From: Sympetrum striolatum
Lineage: Eukaryota > Arthropoda > Insecta > Odonata > Libellulidae
Length of the DNA: 64,000 bases
Reading direction: 5' to 3'
Assembly (NCBI GenBank): GCA_947579665.1
Contig: OX388349.1
Span: forward strand, 70,932,841-70,996,840
Under the pieces are notes generated by a model. That model was given only the letters and a program-made list of their open reading frames with translations. It was not told where the DNA came from and did no database searches. Shown here piece by piece: positions 30,101 through 37,200 of the stretch. The translations under genes were made by a program, and so were the position numbers. Every line of letters starts with the position of its first letter. The stretch's first letter is position 1.

Positions 30101-31905
30101 AACTAAATGTGATTACAAGATTGCACTTACCTAGACACTTGTAATTGTACTTATTCCCATCTGTAAAAGGTAAGTAAAGGTAAAATTCGACAGCGAATTT
30201 AACTCATGTAAAAATCAATTGTACGTATAATTTTCATTCAACGTGCGGAGCTGTGGCTCAACACACAATAATTTTGCAAATGGAAAAACCGAATCTTAGC
30301 TCGCAAAGCATTTAAGATACCGAGCGAGCAATGATCTCATAGAAAATAATTCGACCAGTACCAATGTATTTACCTATGAAAATTTTGTCACAAACTCAAA
30401 TAGATATTTCATATCTAAATGAAAATGATTTAATTTTGGGAAACAAGATTAATCACAGCCAATTAAAGTCTAAACTGTGAGCCATGCTACTTTAGATTCA
30501 CATGTATCCTTTGCCTTCCCATTTTTATTTGAGCTTTGAAAATGGCGCCTAACATGTACTACAAAATGGGCGCCGAGGATTACCATTTGTACTGTGTAAG
30601 ACACGAGAGATTAAGTTCTTTTTCCAGCGCAGTATAAATGTATCAATTTCAACCGGCTACGGACTAATTGATGGTAATTGTGAAACAATATCTAGAGGGC
30701 TCCTGCGTCACAAATGACCTAAGCATGATGAAAATAGCTTATATGAAAAACAGCAAAACTCGGAATGATTTCTCAATAATTATGTGTTAACTGATGCCTT
30801 TATATGGCTTCTATTTACTTTCAGCACTAATTCCTGTATAAAATTCTTTTGTTACATTACCTCTCCTTTAATCAGAGGACTTATTAAACTGACCTTAATT
30901 TAACGCCATAATACATTTATAACTGTTTTTCTGATCACCGGAATTTACCGGACAAGAATATACTGAATTTTGGTCTTCCCGCAACTAAAAACAGTACGAC
31001 GAAAACTTTAAAACAGGTCATGCGTTAAATCTATTGTCAATGACCTGCGTAAATCTTGCCACCAACACCTAGCTATTAGTCCCGAAGTCGCCAAAGAAAC
31101 GCGATATCGACTTTTCCTTATTTTTATACGAAGGGCATGTTTATGACTTAGCGATGAATGTTATCAACTGTGTAGAAATGAACAACTCCATCCCGATTTA
31201 ATTACATATTTTACTTAGCTGTTAGCAAAATAACTACGACACTTGCTCATTTTCTACATGGCAGTCGTAAAATTACTCAAAATGAATGAATAAAAGGTAA
31301 TGTAACATATAATGAAAGGTAATAGAATGTTGTTAAGGTTAGTAGATATTTACATATTTACAAAATTCCCGAAATTAGGAATCATGACAAGCTTTCGAAA
31401 TTTTACTTAAACTTATAAATTTATTTACAAGCTCCAAGTTGGATATTAAAGGATGACTAGACTAATTGGAACGGTTAGAATGATACTCACGGAGCCCTAT
31501 GATAATTAGAAATCCAGTTTAGAAGGTATGAAAATTCAATTATAAAAAATCCAACTGTAATAAAACGGCCAAACCAACCGATAATGCCAAAGCTCGTGCA
31601 CTAAACCGCGGTTTTGAGTTCCGCCCTCATTTATTTTAGCGAGCGCATTGCGAAACTTTTCATCATTGACGGGCCCGAAATTTACTAACGCTAGGAAAAA
31701 GAATCATTCTAGCTAAAGAAATGGAAGCGCGGGGGGATAGAAGGGAGTTTTTTTCTTATTCCGTGTTCCTCTACTCACCAGCAACGACTGTTTCCGCTTG
31801 AGTTAATCTCTGTAGGACATGTTCGATGAGTCCAACATCCGTACATGCCTGAAGATTCCTCACACTCTTCCTCAGTATTGCAATGAATACGCTCCATATT
31901 TCAGC
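1..31905 (-). CDS. Nbea: Neurobeachin (rugose) orthologue, partial, 36 exons
   Basis: The gene encodes a very large BEACH-domain scaffold that in flies and mammals works in membrane trafficking and synapse function and anchors protein kinase A (family knowledge). The 36 exons were placed from GT/AG sites and similarity. Their lengths sum to 8053 nt and every junction keeps the frame, giving about 2,684 codons. Order in the protein: armadillo-like N-terminal part (codons 1-108), concanavalin A/laminin-G-like domain (about 109-299), DUF4704-type helical region (300-822), long acidic disordered exon (823-1656), conserved helical region (1657-1965), His/Pro-rich disorder (1966-2380), DUF1088 region (about 2380-2607), start of PH-BEACH (2651-2684). 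The first methionine and the BEACH and WD40 domains are outside the window. Identity to the fly protein is especially strong in the laminin-G part. No frameshift or in-frame stop was found in the joined exons, so the gene looks intact. Very sure of family; the symbol is by orthology. Confidence 0.97.
106..1165. other. Nbea intron before the last window exon
   Basis: AT-rich intron. Apart from the MITE at 741-987 it holds only a short AAT repeat near 605 and no other recognisable element. Confidence 0.7.
741..987. mobile_element. piggyBac-like MITE with TTAA target duplication
   Basis: A 239-bp insert (745-983) is bounded on each side by TTAA. Its ends are imperfect inverted repeats: CCGTTTCACTACC at the left, and CCCTTTCGTTATGG reading inward from the right. 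TTAA duplication plus CCYTTT-type ends is the pattern of piggyBac-family elements. No transposase frame is present. The insert is rich in CpG while the surrounding intron has almost none. Confidence 0.5.
1166..1292 (-). CDS. Nbea: Nbea window exon 35
   Basis: Codons 2608-2650. [20 protein letters not shown], then acidic [17 protein letters not shown]. Variable linker between the DUF1088 region and PH-BEACH. Acceptor TAATTAG, donor TTG|GTATGT, phase 1. Confidence 0.93.
1403..1550 (-). CDS. Nbea: Nbea window exon 34
   Basis: Codons 2558-2607. [20 protein letters not shown] then [20 protein letters not shown] and DAILQ. WEDD-RRR-RFV is the end of the DUF1088 region, just before PH-BEACH. Confidence 0.96.
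1953..2128 (-). CDS. Nbea: Nbea window exon 33 (DUF1088 region)
   Basis: Codons 2500-2558. [20 protein letters not shown], then [18 protein letters not shown]. Highly conserved RREEE-MCDHLI and NKHGAWG motifs. Acceptor TTGTTCACAG, donor AA|GTGAGG. Confidence 0.96.
2243..2351 (-). CDS. Nbea: Nbea window exon 32 (DUF1088 region)
   Basis: Codons 2463-2499. [20 protein letters not shown] then [16 protein letters not shown]. Phase 0 exit, donor GAG|GTAAAT. Confidence 0.96.
2465..2591 (-). CDS. Nbea: Nbea window exon 31 (DUF1088 region)
   Basis: Codons 2421-2463. [20 protein letters not shown] then [20 protein letters not shown]. Almost identical to human. Donor AAG|GTATGT. Confidence 0.97.
2592..3643. 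other. Nbea intron
   Basis: Very AT-rich intron, almost without CpG. The tRNA-like inverted repeat at 3224-3325 is the only structure seen. Confidence 0.6.
3224..3325 (+). repeat. tRNA-like element with 18-bp inverted repeat
   Basis: GCTTTAACCATCTAAGCT at 3224-3241 is repeated exactly inverted at 3256-3273 with a 14-nt loop. The second arm reads on into a tRNA-like body with a perfect box B (GGTTCGATTCC, 3298-3308). It lies in an Nbea intron (2592-3643). I read it as a tRNA-derived SINE end with a folded-back copy, not a functional tRNA, because no complete cloverleaf is evident. Confidence 0.5.
3644..4111 (-). CDS. Nbea: Nbea window exon 30, His-rich then conserved block
   Basis: Codons 2265-2421. 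The first half is disordered: Gly/Ser/Glu then a histidine tract ([12 protein letters not shown] and on, 11 His in a row) and a second His/Ser/Gln cluster. The second half is conserved neurobeachin: [20 protein letters not shown] then [20 protein letters not shown]. Acceptor TTTTTTCCTCAG, donor AAAG|GTGGGT, phase 1. One exon thus joins a lineage-specific His tract to an invariant domain edge. Confidence 0.94.
4112..5021. other. Nbea intron
   Basis: AT-rich intron, nothing recognisable. Confidence 0.6.
5022..5232 (-). CDS. Nbea: Nbea window exon 29
   Basis: Codons 2195-2265. [20 protein letters not shown], then an acidic Asn/Glu/Ser-rich stretch ending NIHNLAHSR. Ends phase 1 at a strong G|GTGAGT donor. 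Disordered linker. Confidence 0.88.
5233..8244. other. Nbea introns flanking the 129-nt cassette exon
   Basis: Two AT-rich introns (5233-6272 and 6402-8244). No repeat, RNA or second gene seen; small frames near 6945-7196 look random. Confidence 0.6.
6273..6401 (-). CDS. Nbea: Nbea window exon 28, in-frame cassette
   Basis: Codons 2152-2194, 129 nt, phase 0 at both ends, so it can be skipped without changing the frame. [20 protein letters not shown], then [19 protein letters not shown]. No family similarity seen, but the acceptor (AAATTTAG), donor (AAG|GTAAAG) and open frame fit. The least certain of the internal exons. Confidence 0.78.
8245..8384 (-). CDS. Nbea: Nbea window exon 27
   Basis: Codons 2105-2151. 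[20 protein letters not shown], then [20 protein letters not shown] and GPTSIK. Acidic linker, not closely conserved with vertebrates. Supported by good splice sites and by phase continuity on both sides. Confidence 0.87.
8385..9395. other. Nbea intron
   Basis: AT-rich intron. The stretch 9358-9395 just after the chosen donor is an extension of the open frame that would be used if the alternative donor at 9358 were chosen. Confidence 0.6.
9396..9815 (-). CDS. Nbea: Nbea window exon 26, Pro/Gln/His-rich disordered exon
   Basis: Codons 1965-2105. It starts GDMGSRPQQ and then holds Pro-rich runs, a Gln-rich stretch (codons around [10 protein letters not shown]) and an uninterrupted run of eight His after HHHY. 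No fold is expected. I chose the donor CAAG|GTAATC at 9396 because it gives phase 1, which the next exon needs. A second GT 36 nt downstream follows an in-frame TAG (9358-9360), so its use would end the protein with the residues RAYS. All three frames of this strand are open over much of the exon, as expected for GC-rich low-complexity DNA. Confidence 0.85.
9816..12622. other. Nbea intron, 2.8 kb
   Basis: AT-rich intron with one SINE copy (10385-10545), which ends next to a short TTA repeat. Otherwise nothing recognisable. Confidence 0.6.
10385..10545 (+). mobile_element. tRNA-derived SINE, copy 1
   Basis: Box A TAGCGTACTAG and box B GGTTCAAATCC lie about 33 nt apart, followed by a roughly 90-nt body (GAATGGTTGTGTGT, then AATAGTAATAATTATTGAAA, GGGATCTTC, TGTTTCCAT). 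The same head and body occur on the other strand at 51218-51385. This shared non-tRNA body shows a real SINE family rather than a lone tRNA fossil. Confidence 0.75.
12623..12779 (-). CDS. Nbea: Nbea window exon 25
   Basis: Codons 1913-1965. [20 protein letters not shown] then [11 protein letters not shown], followed by a Pro/Thr/Ser tail ending [23 protein letters not shown] is invariant from fly to human. Donor CATG|GTGAGG, phase 1. Confidence 0.96.
12995..13102 (-). CDS. Nbea: Nbea window exon 24
   Basis: Codons 1877-1912, 108 nt, phase 0. [20 protein letters not shown] then [16 protein letters not shown], matching human [24 protein letters not shown]. Confidence 0.96.
13631..13783 (-). 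CDS. Nbea: Nbea window exon 23
   Basis: Codons 1826-1876. [20 protein letters not shown], then a less conserved Asn/Ser part and [10 protein letters not shown]. The VRNCLEC motif matches human VRNCLECRQR. Confidence 0.95.
14398..14577 (-). CDS. Nbea: Nbea window exon 22
   Basis: Codons 1766-1825, 180 nt. [20 protein letters not shown], then [20 protein letters not shown] and [12 protein letters not shown]. Among the best conserved exons of the family. Donor CTG|GTAAGT. Confidence 0.96.
14852..15005 (-). CDS. Nbea: Nbea window exon 21
   Basis: Codons 1714-1765. [20 protein letters not shown], then [20 protein letters not shown]. Phase 0 exit, donor AAT|GTGAGT. Confidence 0.95.
15098..15272 (-). 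CDS. Nbea: Nbea window exon 20
   Basis: Codons 1656-1714. Ser-rich start, then [20 protein letters not shown] and [20 protein letters not shown]. The RIPEFKWS block is a neurobeachin/LRBA signature. Conserved sequence resumes here after the disordered exon. Confidence 0.96.
15574..18073 (-). CDS. Nbea: Nbea window exon 19, 2.5-kb acidic disordered exon
   Basis: Codons 823-1656, a single 2,500-nt exon. It opens [19 protein letters not shown] (human VTYEAHKEYLAKMYEEYQR) and soon becomes Gln-rich, then a long Glu/Asp/Ser/Lys-rich, low-hydrophobicity stretch with no recognisable fold. It ends [11 protein letters not shown] plus G at the G|GTAAGT donor. The frame stays open past the donor, but phase and the next exon fix the end. 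Vertebrate neurobeachin has its PKA RII-binding helix in the corresponding variable region. I do not see that helix sequence here; a weak alternative near [18 protein letters not shown] is discussed in the findings. Confidence 0.95.
18074..19274. other. Nbea intron upstream of the acidic exon
   Basis: AT-rich intron. Two small plus-strand frames near 18282 and 18629 show no family resemblance and are probably chance. Confidence 0.55.
19275..19439 (-). CDS. Nbea: Nbea window exon 18
   Basis: Codons 768-822. [20 protein letters not shown], then [20 protein letters not shown] and AIVHSK. This is the last conserved block before the long disordered exon. Phase 0, donor AAG|GTAAGA. Confidence 0.96.
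20067..20218 (-). CDS. Nbea: Nbea window exon 17
   Basis: Codons 717-767. [20 protein letters not shown], then [20 protein letters not shown] and VLQMSVWQ. Strong family match. Confidence 0.96.
20306..20387 (-). CDS. Nbea: Nbea window exon 16 (82 nt)
   Basis: Codons 690-717. [20 protein letters not shown] then HFRLENP. Equivalent to the human ILTEQ...KPHPEPDS segment. Short, but supported by phase on both sides. Confidence 0.93.
20948..21056 (-). CDS. Nbea: Nbea window exon 15
   Basis: Codons 653-689. [20 protein letters not shown], then LPTYNVLYE. Starts with one base completing Lys and ends phase 0 at GAG|GTGAGT. Confidence 0.95.
21719..21909 (-). CDS. Nbea: Nbea window exon 14
   Basis: Codons 590-653. 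[20 protein letters not shown], then [19 protein letters not shown] and [16 protein letters not shown]. Ends phase 2 (AA|G = Lys) at an A|GTCAGT donor. Confidence 0.96.
22516..22658 (-). CDS. Nbea: Nbea window exon 13
   Basis: Codons 542-589. [20 protein letters not shown], then [19 protein letters not shown]. Nearly colinear with human neurobeachin. Donor GAA|GTAAGT. Confidence 0.96.
23130..23352 (-). CDS. Nbea: Nbea window exon 12
   Basis: Codons 468-542. [20 protein letters not shown], then [20 protein letters not shown] and SGITPKGI. The acceptor is CACGTGGCAG. The open frame continues into the upstream intron, but homology and phase fix the boundary here. A strong hairpin lies 60-120 nt upstream of the acceptor (see the repeat entry). 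Confidence 0.96.
23353..24837. other. Nbea intron with hairpin
   Basis: 1.5-kb AT-rich intron. The hairpin at 23412-23472 is near its 3' end; the remainder (23480-24837) shows nothing recognisable. Confidence 0.6.
23412..23472 (-). repeat. Strong GC hairpin just upstream of an Nbea acceptor
   Basis: Outer arms TCCCACATGG (23412-23421) and CCATGTGGGA (23463-23472) are exact complements, as are inner arms GGGAGGGTG (23424-23432) and CACCCTCCC (23446-23454), with a 13-nt loop and an asymmetric bulge. On the gene strand this is a 61-nt stem-loop 60-120 nt before the exon 12 acceptor, in the branch-point neighbourhood. It may be a palindromic MITE remnant or a structured RNA. Confidence 0.6.
24838..25051 (-). 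CDS. Nbea: Nbea window exon 11
   Basis: Codons 396-467. [20 protein letters not shown], then [19 protein letters not shown] and [10 protein letters not shown]. It matches the helical repeat segment that in human reads GGKGFLVIGYLLEKSS. Confidence 0.95.
25287..25435 (-). CDS. Nbea: Nbea window exon 10
   Basis: Codons 347-396. [19 protein letters not shown], then [20 protein letters not shown]. Similarity to the family weakens after QLD, where neurobeachins vary. Ends phase 2. Confidence 0.95.
25544..25684 (-). CDS. Nbea: Nbea window exon 9
   Basis: Codons 300-346. [20 protein letters not shown], then [18 protein letters not shown]. Phase 0 at both ends. It starts the DUF4704-type region. Confidence 0.96.
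25685..26473. other. Nbea intron
   Basis: AT-rich intron, nothing recognisable. Confidence 0.6.
26474..26530 (-). CDS. Nbea: Nbea window exon 8 (57-nt exon)
   Basis: Codons 281-299. Only 57 nt: [19 protein letters not shown], matching the linker after the laminin-G-like domain in the fly protein. Both ends are phase 0 (acceptor CTGCTGCAG, donor AGG|GTGAGT). It is too short for ordinary ORF scanning but certain from frame and homology. Confidence 0.94.
26531..28074. other. Nbea intron spanning the CpG transition
   Basis: Contains the SINE at 26891-27085. To its right, roughly from 27100, CpG dinucleotides become frequent (for example around 27540-27640), in contrast to the left 26 kb. No gene seen. 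Confidence 0.6.
26891..27085 (+). mobile_element. tRNA-derived SINE (second family)
   Basis: Box A TAGCCGAGAGG (26901-26911) and a perfect box B GGTTCGATTCC (26948-26958) sit in a tRNA-like head, GACACCCGGGTAGCC to GGTGGGAGCC. This is followed by a body with AGGAAGAGCATCCGGCCG and CAATCGACCCCATGAGTG. Head plus unrelated body is the usual SINE layout. It keeps its CpGs and so looks young. Confidence 0.7.
28075..28221 (-). CDS. Nbea: Nbea window exon 7 (laminin-G-like)
   Basis: Codons 232-280, 147 nt, phase 0. [20 protein letters not shown], then [20 protein letters not shown] and the LGPGYK end block. These are the closing strands of the laminin-G-like domain. Confidence 0.96.
28311..28430 (-). 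CDS. Nbea: Nbea window exon 6 (laminin-G-like)
   Basis: Codons 192-231, 120 nt, phase 0 at both ends. [20 protein letters not shown], then [19 protein letters not shown]. This is the core of the concanavalin A-like fold. Confidence 0.96.
28515..28641 (-). CDS. Nbea: Nbea window exon 5 (laminin-G-like)
   Basis: Codons 149-191. [20 protein letters not shown] then the [17 protein letters not shown] block, highly conserved with fly and human neurobeachin. The acceptor run CTTTTTCAG and donor AAG|GTGAGT are canonical. Confidence 0.96.
28734..28855 (-). CDS. Nbea: Nbea window exon 4 (laminin-G-like domain start)
   Basis: Codons 109-149. [20 protein letters not shown] then [20 protein letters not shown]. 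This is the first strands of the concanavalin A-like (laminin-G type) domain. It ends in phase 2, with Cys (TG|T) completed by the next exon. Confidence 0.96.
28856..29412. other. Nbea intron
   Basis: AT-rich intron, nothing recognisable. Confidence 0.55.
29413..29508 (-). CDS. Nbea: Nbea window exon 3
   Basis: Codons 77-108. Reads [19 protein letters not shown] then [13 protein letters not shown], the fly-type version of the segment leading into the laminin-G-like domain. It is 96 nt long, phase 0 at both ends, with donor TCC|GTAAGT. Confidence 0.96.
29588..29688 (-). CDS. Nbea: Nbea window exon 2
   Basis: Codons 43-76. Contains the hallmark [19 protein letters not shown], nearly identical across animals, and ends NGKW|gtaagt. 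It joins exon 1 in phase 1 (G|AT = Asp). Confidence 0.96.
29689..31778. other. Nbea intron, 2.1 kb
   Basis: Moderately AT-rich with normal-looking CpG. No repeat or gene recognised. The stretch 31570-31720 is locally GC-richer. Confidence 0.55.
31779..31905 (-). CDS. Nbea: Nbea window exon 1 (N-terminal helical region)
   Basis: Codons 1-43. It starts [19 protein letters not shown] and ends in ETVVA plus one base, matching the N-terminal region of neurobeachin just after the conserved MNF-IQDAE segment. Acceptor TTTTCAG and donor G|GTGAGT are both good. This is the most 5' exon I can recognise; the preceding exon must lie further right, because the exon opens in mid-domain and phase 0. Confidence 0.95.
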
Positions 31906-33218
31906 CTGAAAAGGAAGAATATATGAGAAATTTTAGAGAGAGATAAAATAAATCAAATAGACGGCGATTCATCGTCAAAAATTCATCTCGTCGATGCAGT
32001 GATATCATAGAAGAATGTCTAGATATGGTCTAGACTTGTATTACCACGTACCCTTTAAATTGTCAATGACAAGGCAAATTGTGAGCATGTATATAGAGAT
32101 ACGTATGGTTTAAAAATGTTCACACTAATTGTCCAGGTATTAAATGTGCACGTTTTCTCTTCGGGGGATGGAAAAGTGCAGTCTGCGCTCCACATTCAAG
32201 CGTGAATAAAAATAAATAACTTCACACACAAAGGTAGATATTCTTCCTCAGTTTGCGATTAGGTCACAGATATTAGTTCGATATGTCTAAAAAATACATA
32301 TTTAAACAAACCGCTAGATTGAGAAATGACCTACAGCAACTTCTACTCCTTAATTTAGATCAATTGACAGAATGATAAGGTTGGCGATTTTTTGAAATTA
32401 TTTCCTTGATGGAATCCTACCACGAGATCTAGATCCTATCTTGAATTAAACAGTCCAACTTCCGAATCGTCCAATAAAAGACAAACTCGATGAAGATACT
32501 TTCTTCTAAATTCTTTATCGAGCAAAAATTTCTGCCATTGGAGCATATCATAAGCATCTTTACGAATAGCTACCCACAACCATATAAGTAAAAGCACACT
32601 CATATAAGTAAAAATAAAATATTAGTTACTTTCATTGAAAACAATGTAGGTAAATTACATTAAATTAAAGTATACATTATAAATTTGCAATACCTATTAT
32701 TGTAGCAATTAGTTAAAACTCATGTAATAATCTATTGTATTTAGCATATTTCCGTTTATGTTGCGAGAAAGAGACTTATGGAAGCTACAATTTGAAATCA
32801 TCCACTCAATATCTTTCACAATCCTACTAATACCAATGATCGGAAAAAGGCTCCACGTAATAAAGATATAAATTAACGAAAAACAAACAGATTTATTAAT
32901 TTCGATGGATTGACAAATAAACTTTAGAAATATCTGTCAAATAATCATTGAGAATGAATGTAAACTATTGAATGTACACACCAAGGAACAACGATAGTGT
33001 AGATGCATAGGCGTCATCTACAGGTGTGACTGACAGACTTGAAAGTTACATTAATGCGTCGAAACTATTCGCTTTCCTTTGGTTATGGGTGTGTGTGGGA
33101 TTTTGCTAAGTTTTCTTTCTTAAAATTTGATATAGAGTTTCTCATTGAAAAATAGTTTCTCTTTTATTTCTCAACCATTTCCATTTCAAAAATAAAAATC
33201 TGATGTGGCCAGCAGATG
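31906..33218. other. DNA upstream of the first recognised Nbea exon
   Basis: Probably the start (right side) of a long Nbea intron. I looked here and to the right for the expected preceding exon (MNF-IQDA type motif) on the minus strand and did not find it. Confidence 0.5.
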
Positions 33219-33401
33219 ACTTTCTCCATATATAAGATGTAAATATTTATATACGACAGTAATTTCGAACTCTATATTCCATCTAAACTTGGAAGATGAG
33301 TGATTTATTTATATATTATTATCTTTGACATCACAAACATTATAAATAATGTTTTTCGGAACATGATCGATGAGAAACGATGAAATTGGCCTTTCGCCCA
33401 T

Positions 33402-34036
33402 AGAGCCCACAAAGTACATAATCAGCAACTTCCGGGTTATCAGTATTTTATGAATAACTCCTAAACAATCAGTATTACAAACATATGTTTCAAACAAAAG
33501 TAAATTATATTTTCTAAAACATTTGTAAATAATAGTATATACCTGAATATCATATTTATGGAGATATTTTGAAAACCGGAAATGAGCTTTGAATAATGAA
33601 GCTCAACTTCCGGTTAACCGATTTACTCCAAAAATTAATCAACTCTAACGATAGCAACTAAAATACTAAATATGAAATTTGGTGTTGATACAACGAATGG
33701 TTTTCATGTTAGAGCGCCCACAAAGTACATAACAGCTACTTCCTGTTTATCGGTATTTCACGAATAACTCCTAATCAACCGGTGATACAAAAATATGTGA
33801 TATAAAAATATACAAAAGTTACAGTAAAATACATTTTCTAAAACTTTAATAAGTAATACAACTTACGTATATGTCATATTTACGGAGATATTATGAAAAC
33901 CAGAAATGAGCATTGATGAAAGAAGCTCGACTTCCGGTTAACCGATTTACTCCAAAAACTAATCAACTCTGACAGCACACACCACAGTACTATATATGAA
34001 GTTTGGCATTGATACCACCAATAGTTTCCACGTTAG
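33402..34036 (+). repeat. Two tandem ~310-325-bp units
   Basis: Unit starts are at about 33402 and 33711, with a third truncated start at 34035. Shared landmarks are GCCCACAAAGTACATAA, GAATAACTCCTAA, GGAGATATT-TGAAAACC, and CTTCCGGTTAACCGATTTAC with ATCAACTCT downstream. Confidence 0.8.
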
Positions 34037-34056
34037 AGCGCCCACAAGCACAGACA

Positions 34057-34087
34057 CACATACATACACACACACACACACACACAG
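34057..34087 (+). repeat. (CA)n microsatellite
   Basis: Interrupted CA repeat with ACAT variants inside the inverted-repeat element, following the truncated third unit. Confidence 0.9.
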
Positions 34088-34212
34088 ACATCATTCCGAA
34101 AATAGTCAAAACGTGTTCTAGGGACCCTAAAACATGTATTTCCGTTGAAATCACGAAGTCGAATTTTTTCATGAAAACAATACTTTCTCTATACTTCGTA
34201 TATGGAGAAAGT

Positions 34213-37200
34213 AAAAAATGAAAATCAATGCTGGATTCATCAGCCCATTATGGTGGTGGTGAGCCCCTACTAGACCGCGATTGACATGAGAGGATGATCT
34301 ATGAATTCGGAAAAGTCAGGTGAGCGCTCAAAACGAGATAACTTCGTCAAAGATCATTGTGAGCTCGAAGAACCGGAACAGCATTTGCAGGCTTCATTCT
34401 TCCTTTCGCCATTCCTCTCTATACGGGTTTAACTACCTCCACGTCTCGCCGTTAATTCATGCATTATCAAGTACTTACCGAGTAGATAAATGGAAGCGGC
34501 CTTCTAATTATTCCGCAGTAGAACGCAGTTTACGAAAATAGCTCCAGGCACCAAGTTACGCCAACGTTAATGAACCTCCAGATAGCGAGAGCAAGTCAAC
34601 TTCCTTTGGGAACCGCTTGATTAAACCATCAGCGCATTTTAAAATTCTCTCAAGTAGCCAGAGGCGGGATTGCATCGAAATTACCTTCGGATAATTCAAA
34701 AACGTAATTTCTCCGGCCGATTAACGGATGAAAAGTGGCAATCGTTGGTGATTATTCCCCGTCCCGCAAAACGGATGATTCCATACAAGCAATTATGGGG
34801 ATTCGATTACTCTAGGTCAATTCAAAACTTCAAAAGAGCGTTTGCACTTCGAAAATAGGACGAGACGAAGGGAAATTTGTCTGTGGGAAGGATAATCTCA
34901 GGAACAGACGTGCTCGCGAAATTTTATTAAATTCACCGTGTTGCCGTAGACTGCGAGACATTCCAGGGGCAAAAGTGCTTTGGGTTATTTAAAGGAGAAG
35001 AACACGGGGAAAGGAGACGCAAAGAATACGAACATTGAGATGCATATTTACACCCGCTTTGAAAGGAAAGAGACGCTAAATAAAACATCCGAAAAGTCTG
35101 GAAAAAGTATAGCTCTCGTGCTTTCTCCGATGTATTTGAACGGAAAAGAACTCTTGAATGTTTCAAAAGCTCGAGACCTTTTGCATTCTTTGATGTCCTT
35201 AAAGGCTCAAAGAAAGCAAAGAAGAAATCCTAAAGAGATGTAACTTGGAGTGCTTCTTTGCGATACAAATCTAAAAGGATCGATTTGTAACGTTCAAATA
35301 TGCTAAAAGATTCCATTTAAGTCCAAATGAGAGATCAATTGCTATTGCTATATTATGGGATCAATGTGCCCTATTTTGATATAGGTAGGCAACAGATGAA
35401 TAATAAATTCATCGGGGATATACCACTCTTTTCTTGCGCTTTTCAATTTTTAGCTGCTATTTATGATCGGATCAACGAATCTTTCGATTTGTTTGAAAAA
35501 TCAACATCAGCCAAAATAATACTCGTACATTGTTCACTCGTAAGAGTGTACAATAAAATACAGCCAAAACATTAAATCGATGTTCATTTGGTATTCCAAT
35601 TGAAGCGCCGGCGTTGCTGATGATATAATTCCGTTCGAAGTCTTCGAAACTCAAAACAAACTTCTGACTCGATTTCCTCTTAAAAACTCACAACACATAA
35701 TCTTCGGATAAAGAACATAGTCAACTTTACGATTCCATGAAATTGATTCAACTTGCATGAAAACGTTTCATTGCTAATATCTCTTAATTCGTTAGCTAGA
35801 TGAAACTGAAAACGTGTAGATGAGAAAAGTCTCTAATTATTGCATATACCTGCCACCGGGAGTTTTGAGGGCTGTGGCTGCTAATTATAGGGTCGAACGA
35901 TATGGAATGTAGGAAATGTGACTTGCATAAGGCTTCCAACTCTCCTTTTTAGCCAATGTTAGCCTCTAACATACATTTTAATGGGCTCAATCGATCTATT
36001 GCCTTCGATCTCCGGAAGAATGTCGACAGATGGTAAGTCTCTGTTTGGTCTCAATGGCGATGCAGCATCTAAGATAATACCAATCCAAGAAGACACTCAA
36101 GTCGGAAAGTACTTTTTTCCCTCATGGAAAAATAAAGAAAACTCCGAGATCAATTCTAATTCACGTATGGCTTACAAGTTCATAAACTATCATCCAACAA
36201 ATGACAAAGTGATTCTACAAACACGAAACCACCGATTATATTAATCAATTTGATTTTATAATTATTTCAAAAGATTTGTTTAGAATGAATAACTGGAATG
36301 TGAAAATAGAAAGCATACTGGATTTTAATAAAATCCAATAGTCATAACTTCAACTAATCCATTCTATAAGACCTTAAAATTTCTACTACTGGCTTGCCTC
36401 CGAGAATTAAATTTATTTTAAACTCCAACTCCAACTTTATTTAGCTTGTTATCATTAGTAGGACGTCAAATTTTCAAATTTTGTGGTATATGTCTGATTA
36501 AGAGCTGGGTAGAAACATTTTACCGCTTATTCACTCCGCCATTTTCAGAAAATGAATTCAGATTTAAATGAATTTAACTCAACTTGACATCATTTTTTAA
36601 TAAAAATGGACCAATGGGTTTCATCATTGGGTAATAGTGAAAAATATGTTAAAGTTGTGAAATTATTTCAATATTCCTATTAATATTGGGGATTCCAATG
36701 AATGAAATAATTAATTATCATCATTTTCAGAATGTTATCACTGTAATTTATAATTATTCGATTGAAAATGGAATTAATTACAGTTTTGACTTGTATGATA
36801 ATGTTTCTATACAAATCTATTCAAATAATTGACATAGAATAATAAGCTATTTCAATGATAATCTTCAAGTTCCTCATACAGGGGATAGAAAGTAGCAAAG
36901 GAAGGATGCTCAATTGATTTTACGAAAATTAAGTATATCAACAAGTAGCTCTATGCTGAGAATTAGGGAGAGATAAAAGGTTTAATTTAGAACAAAGAAC
37001 TAAGCAAATAGAAGTGATATTGGATTCTCTCAATAATCACAATTGTGTGATTTCTTACTTGAGTCGTTCCCTATAGGAATTAGAGTGGCAGTTCTACTAG
37101 TTTATGCTGAGAGTCTCAGGTCTCAGTAAAAGCATTTTGTCTGCAATGGTACCTTGCAATCACATTTTTCTATACAAGATTATGAAACTTGTTTCTTTGT

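Larger units (their letters stand above)
33219..34212. mobile_element. Inverted-repeat-ended element with internal tandem units
   Basis: ACTTTCTCCATATA at 33219-33232 recurs exactly inverted at 34199-34212. The right end is itself nearly palindromic (CTTTCTCTATAC-TTC-GTATATGGAGAAAG). Inside, a unit beginning AGAG(CG)CCCACAAAG starts at about 33402, 33711 and 34035 (periods about 309 and 324). Each full unit carries the block CTTCCGGTTAACCGATTTACTCC. A CA repeat follows the last partial unit. No transposase frame. Most likely a non-autonomous DNA transposon; no clear target duplication was found. Confidence 0.6.
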
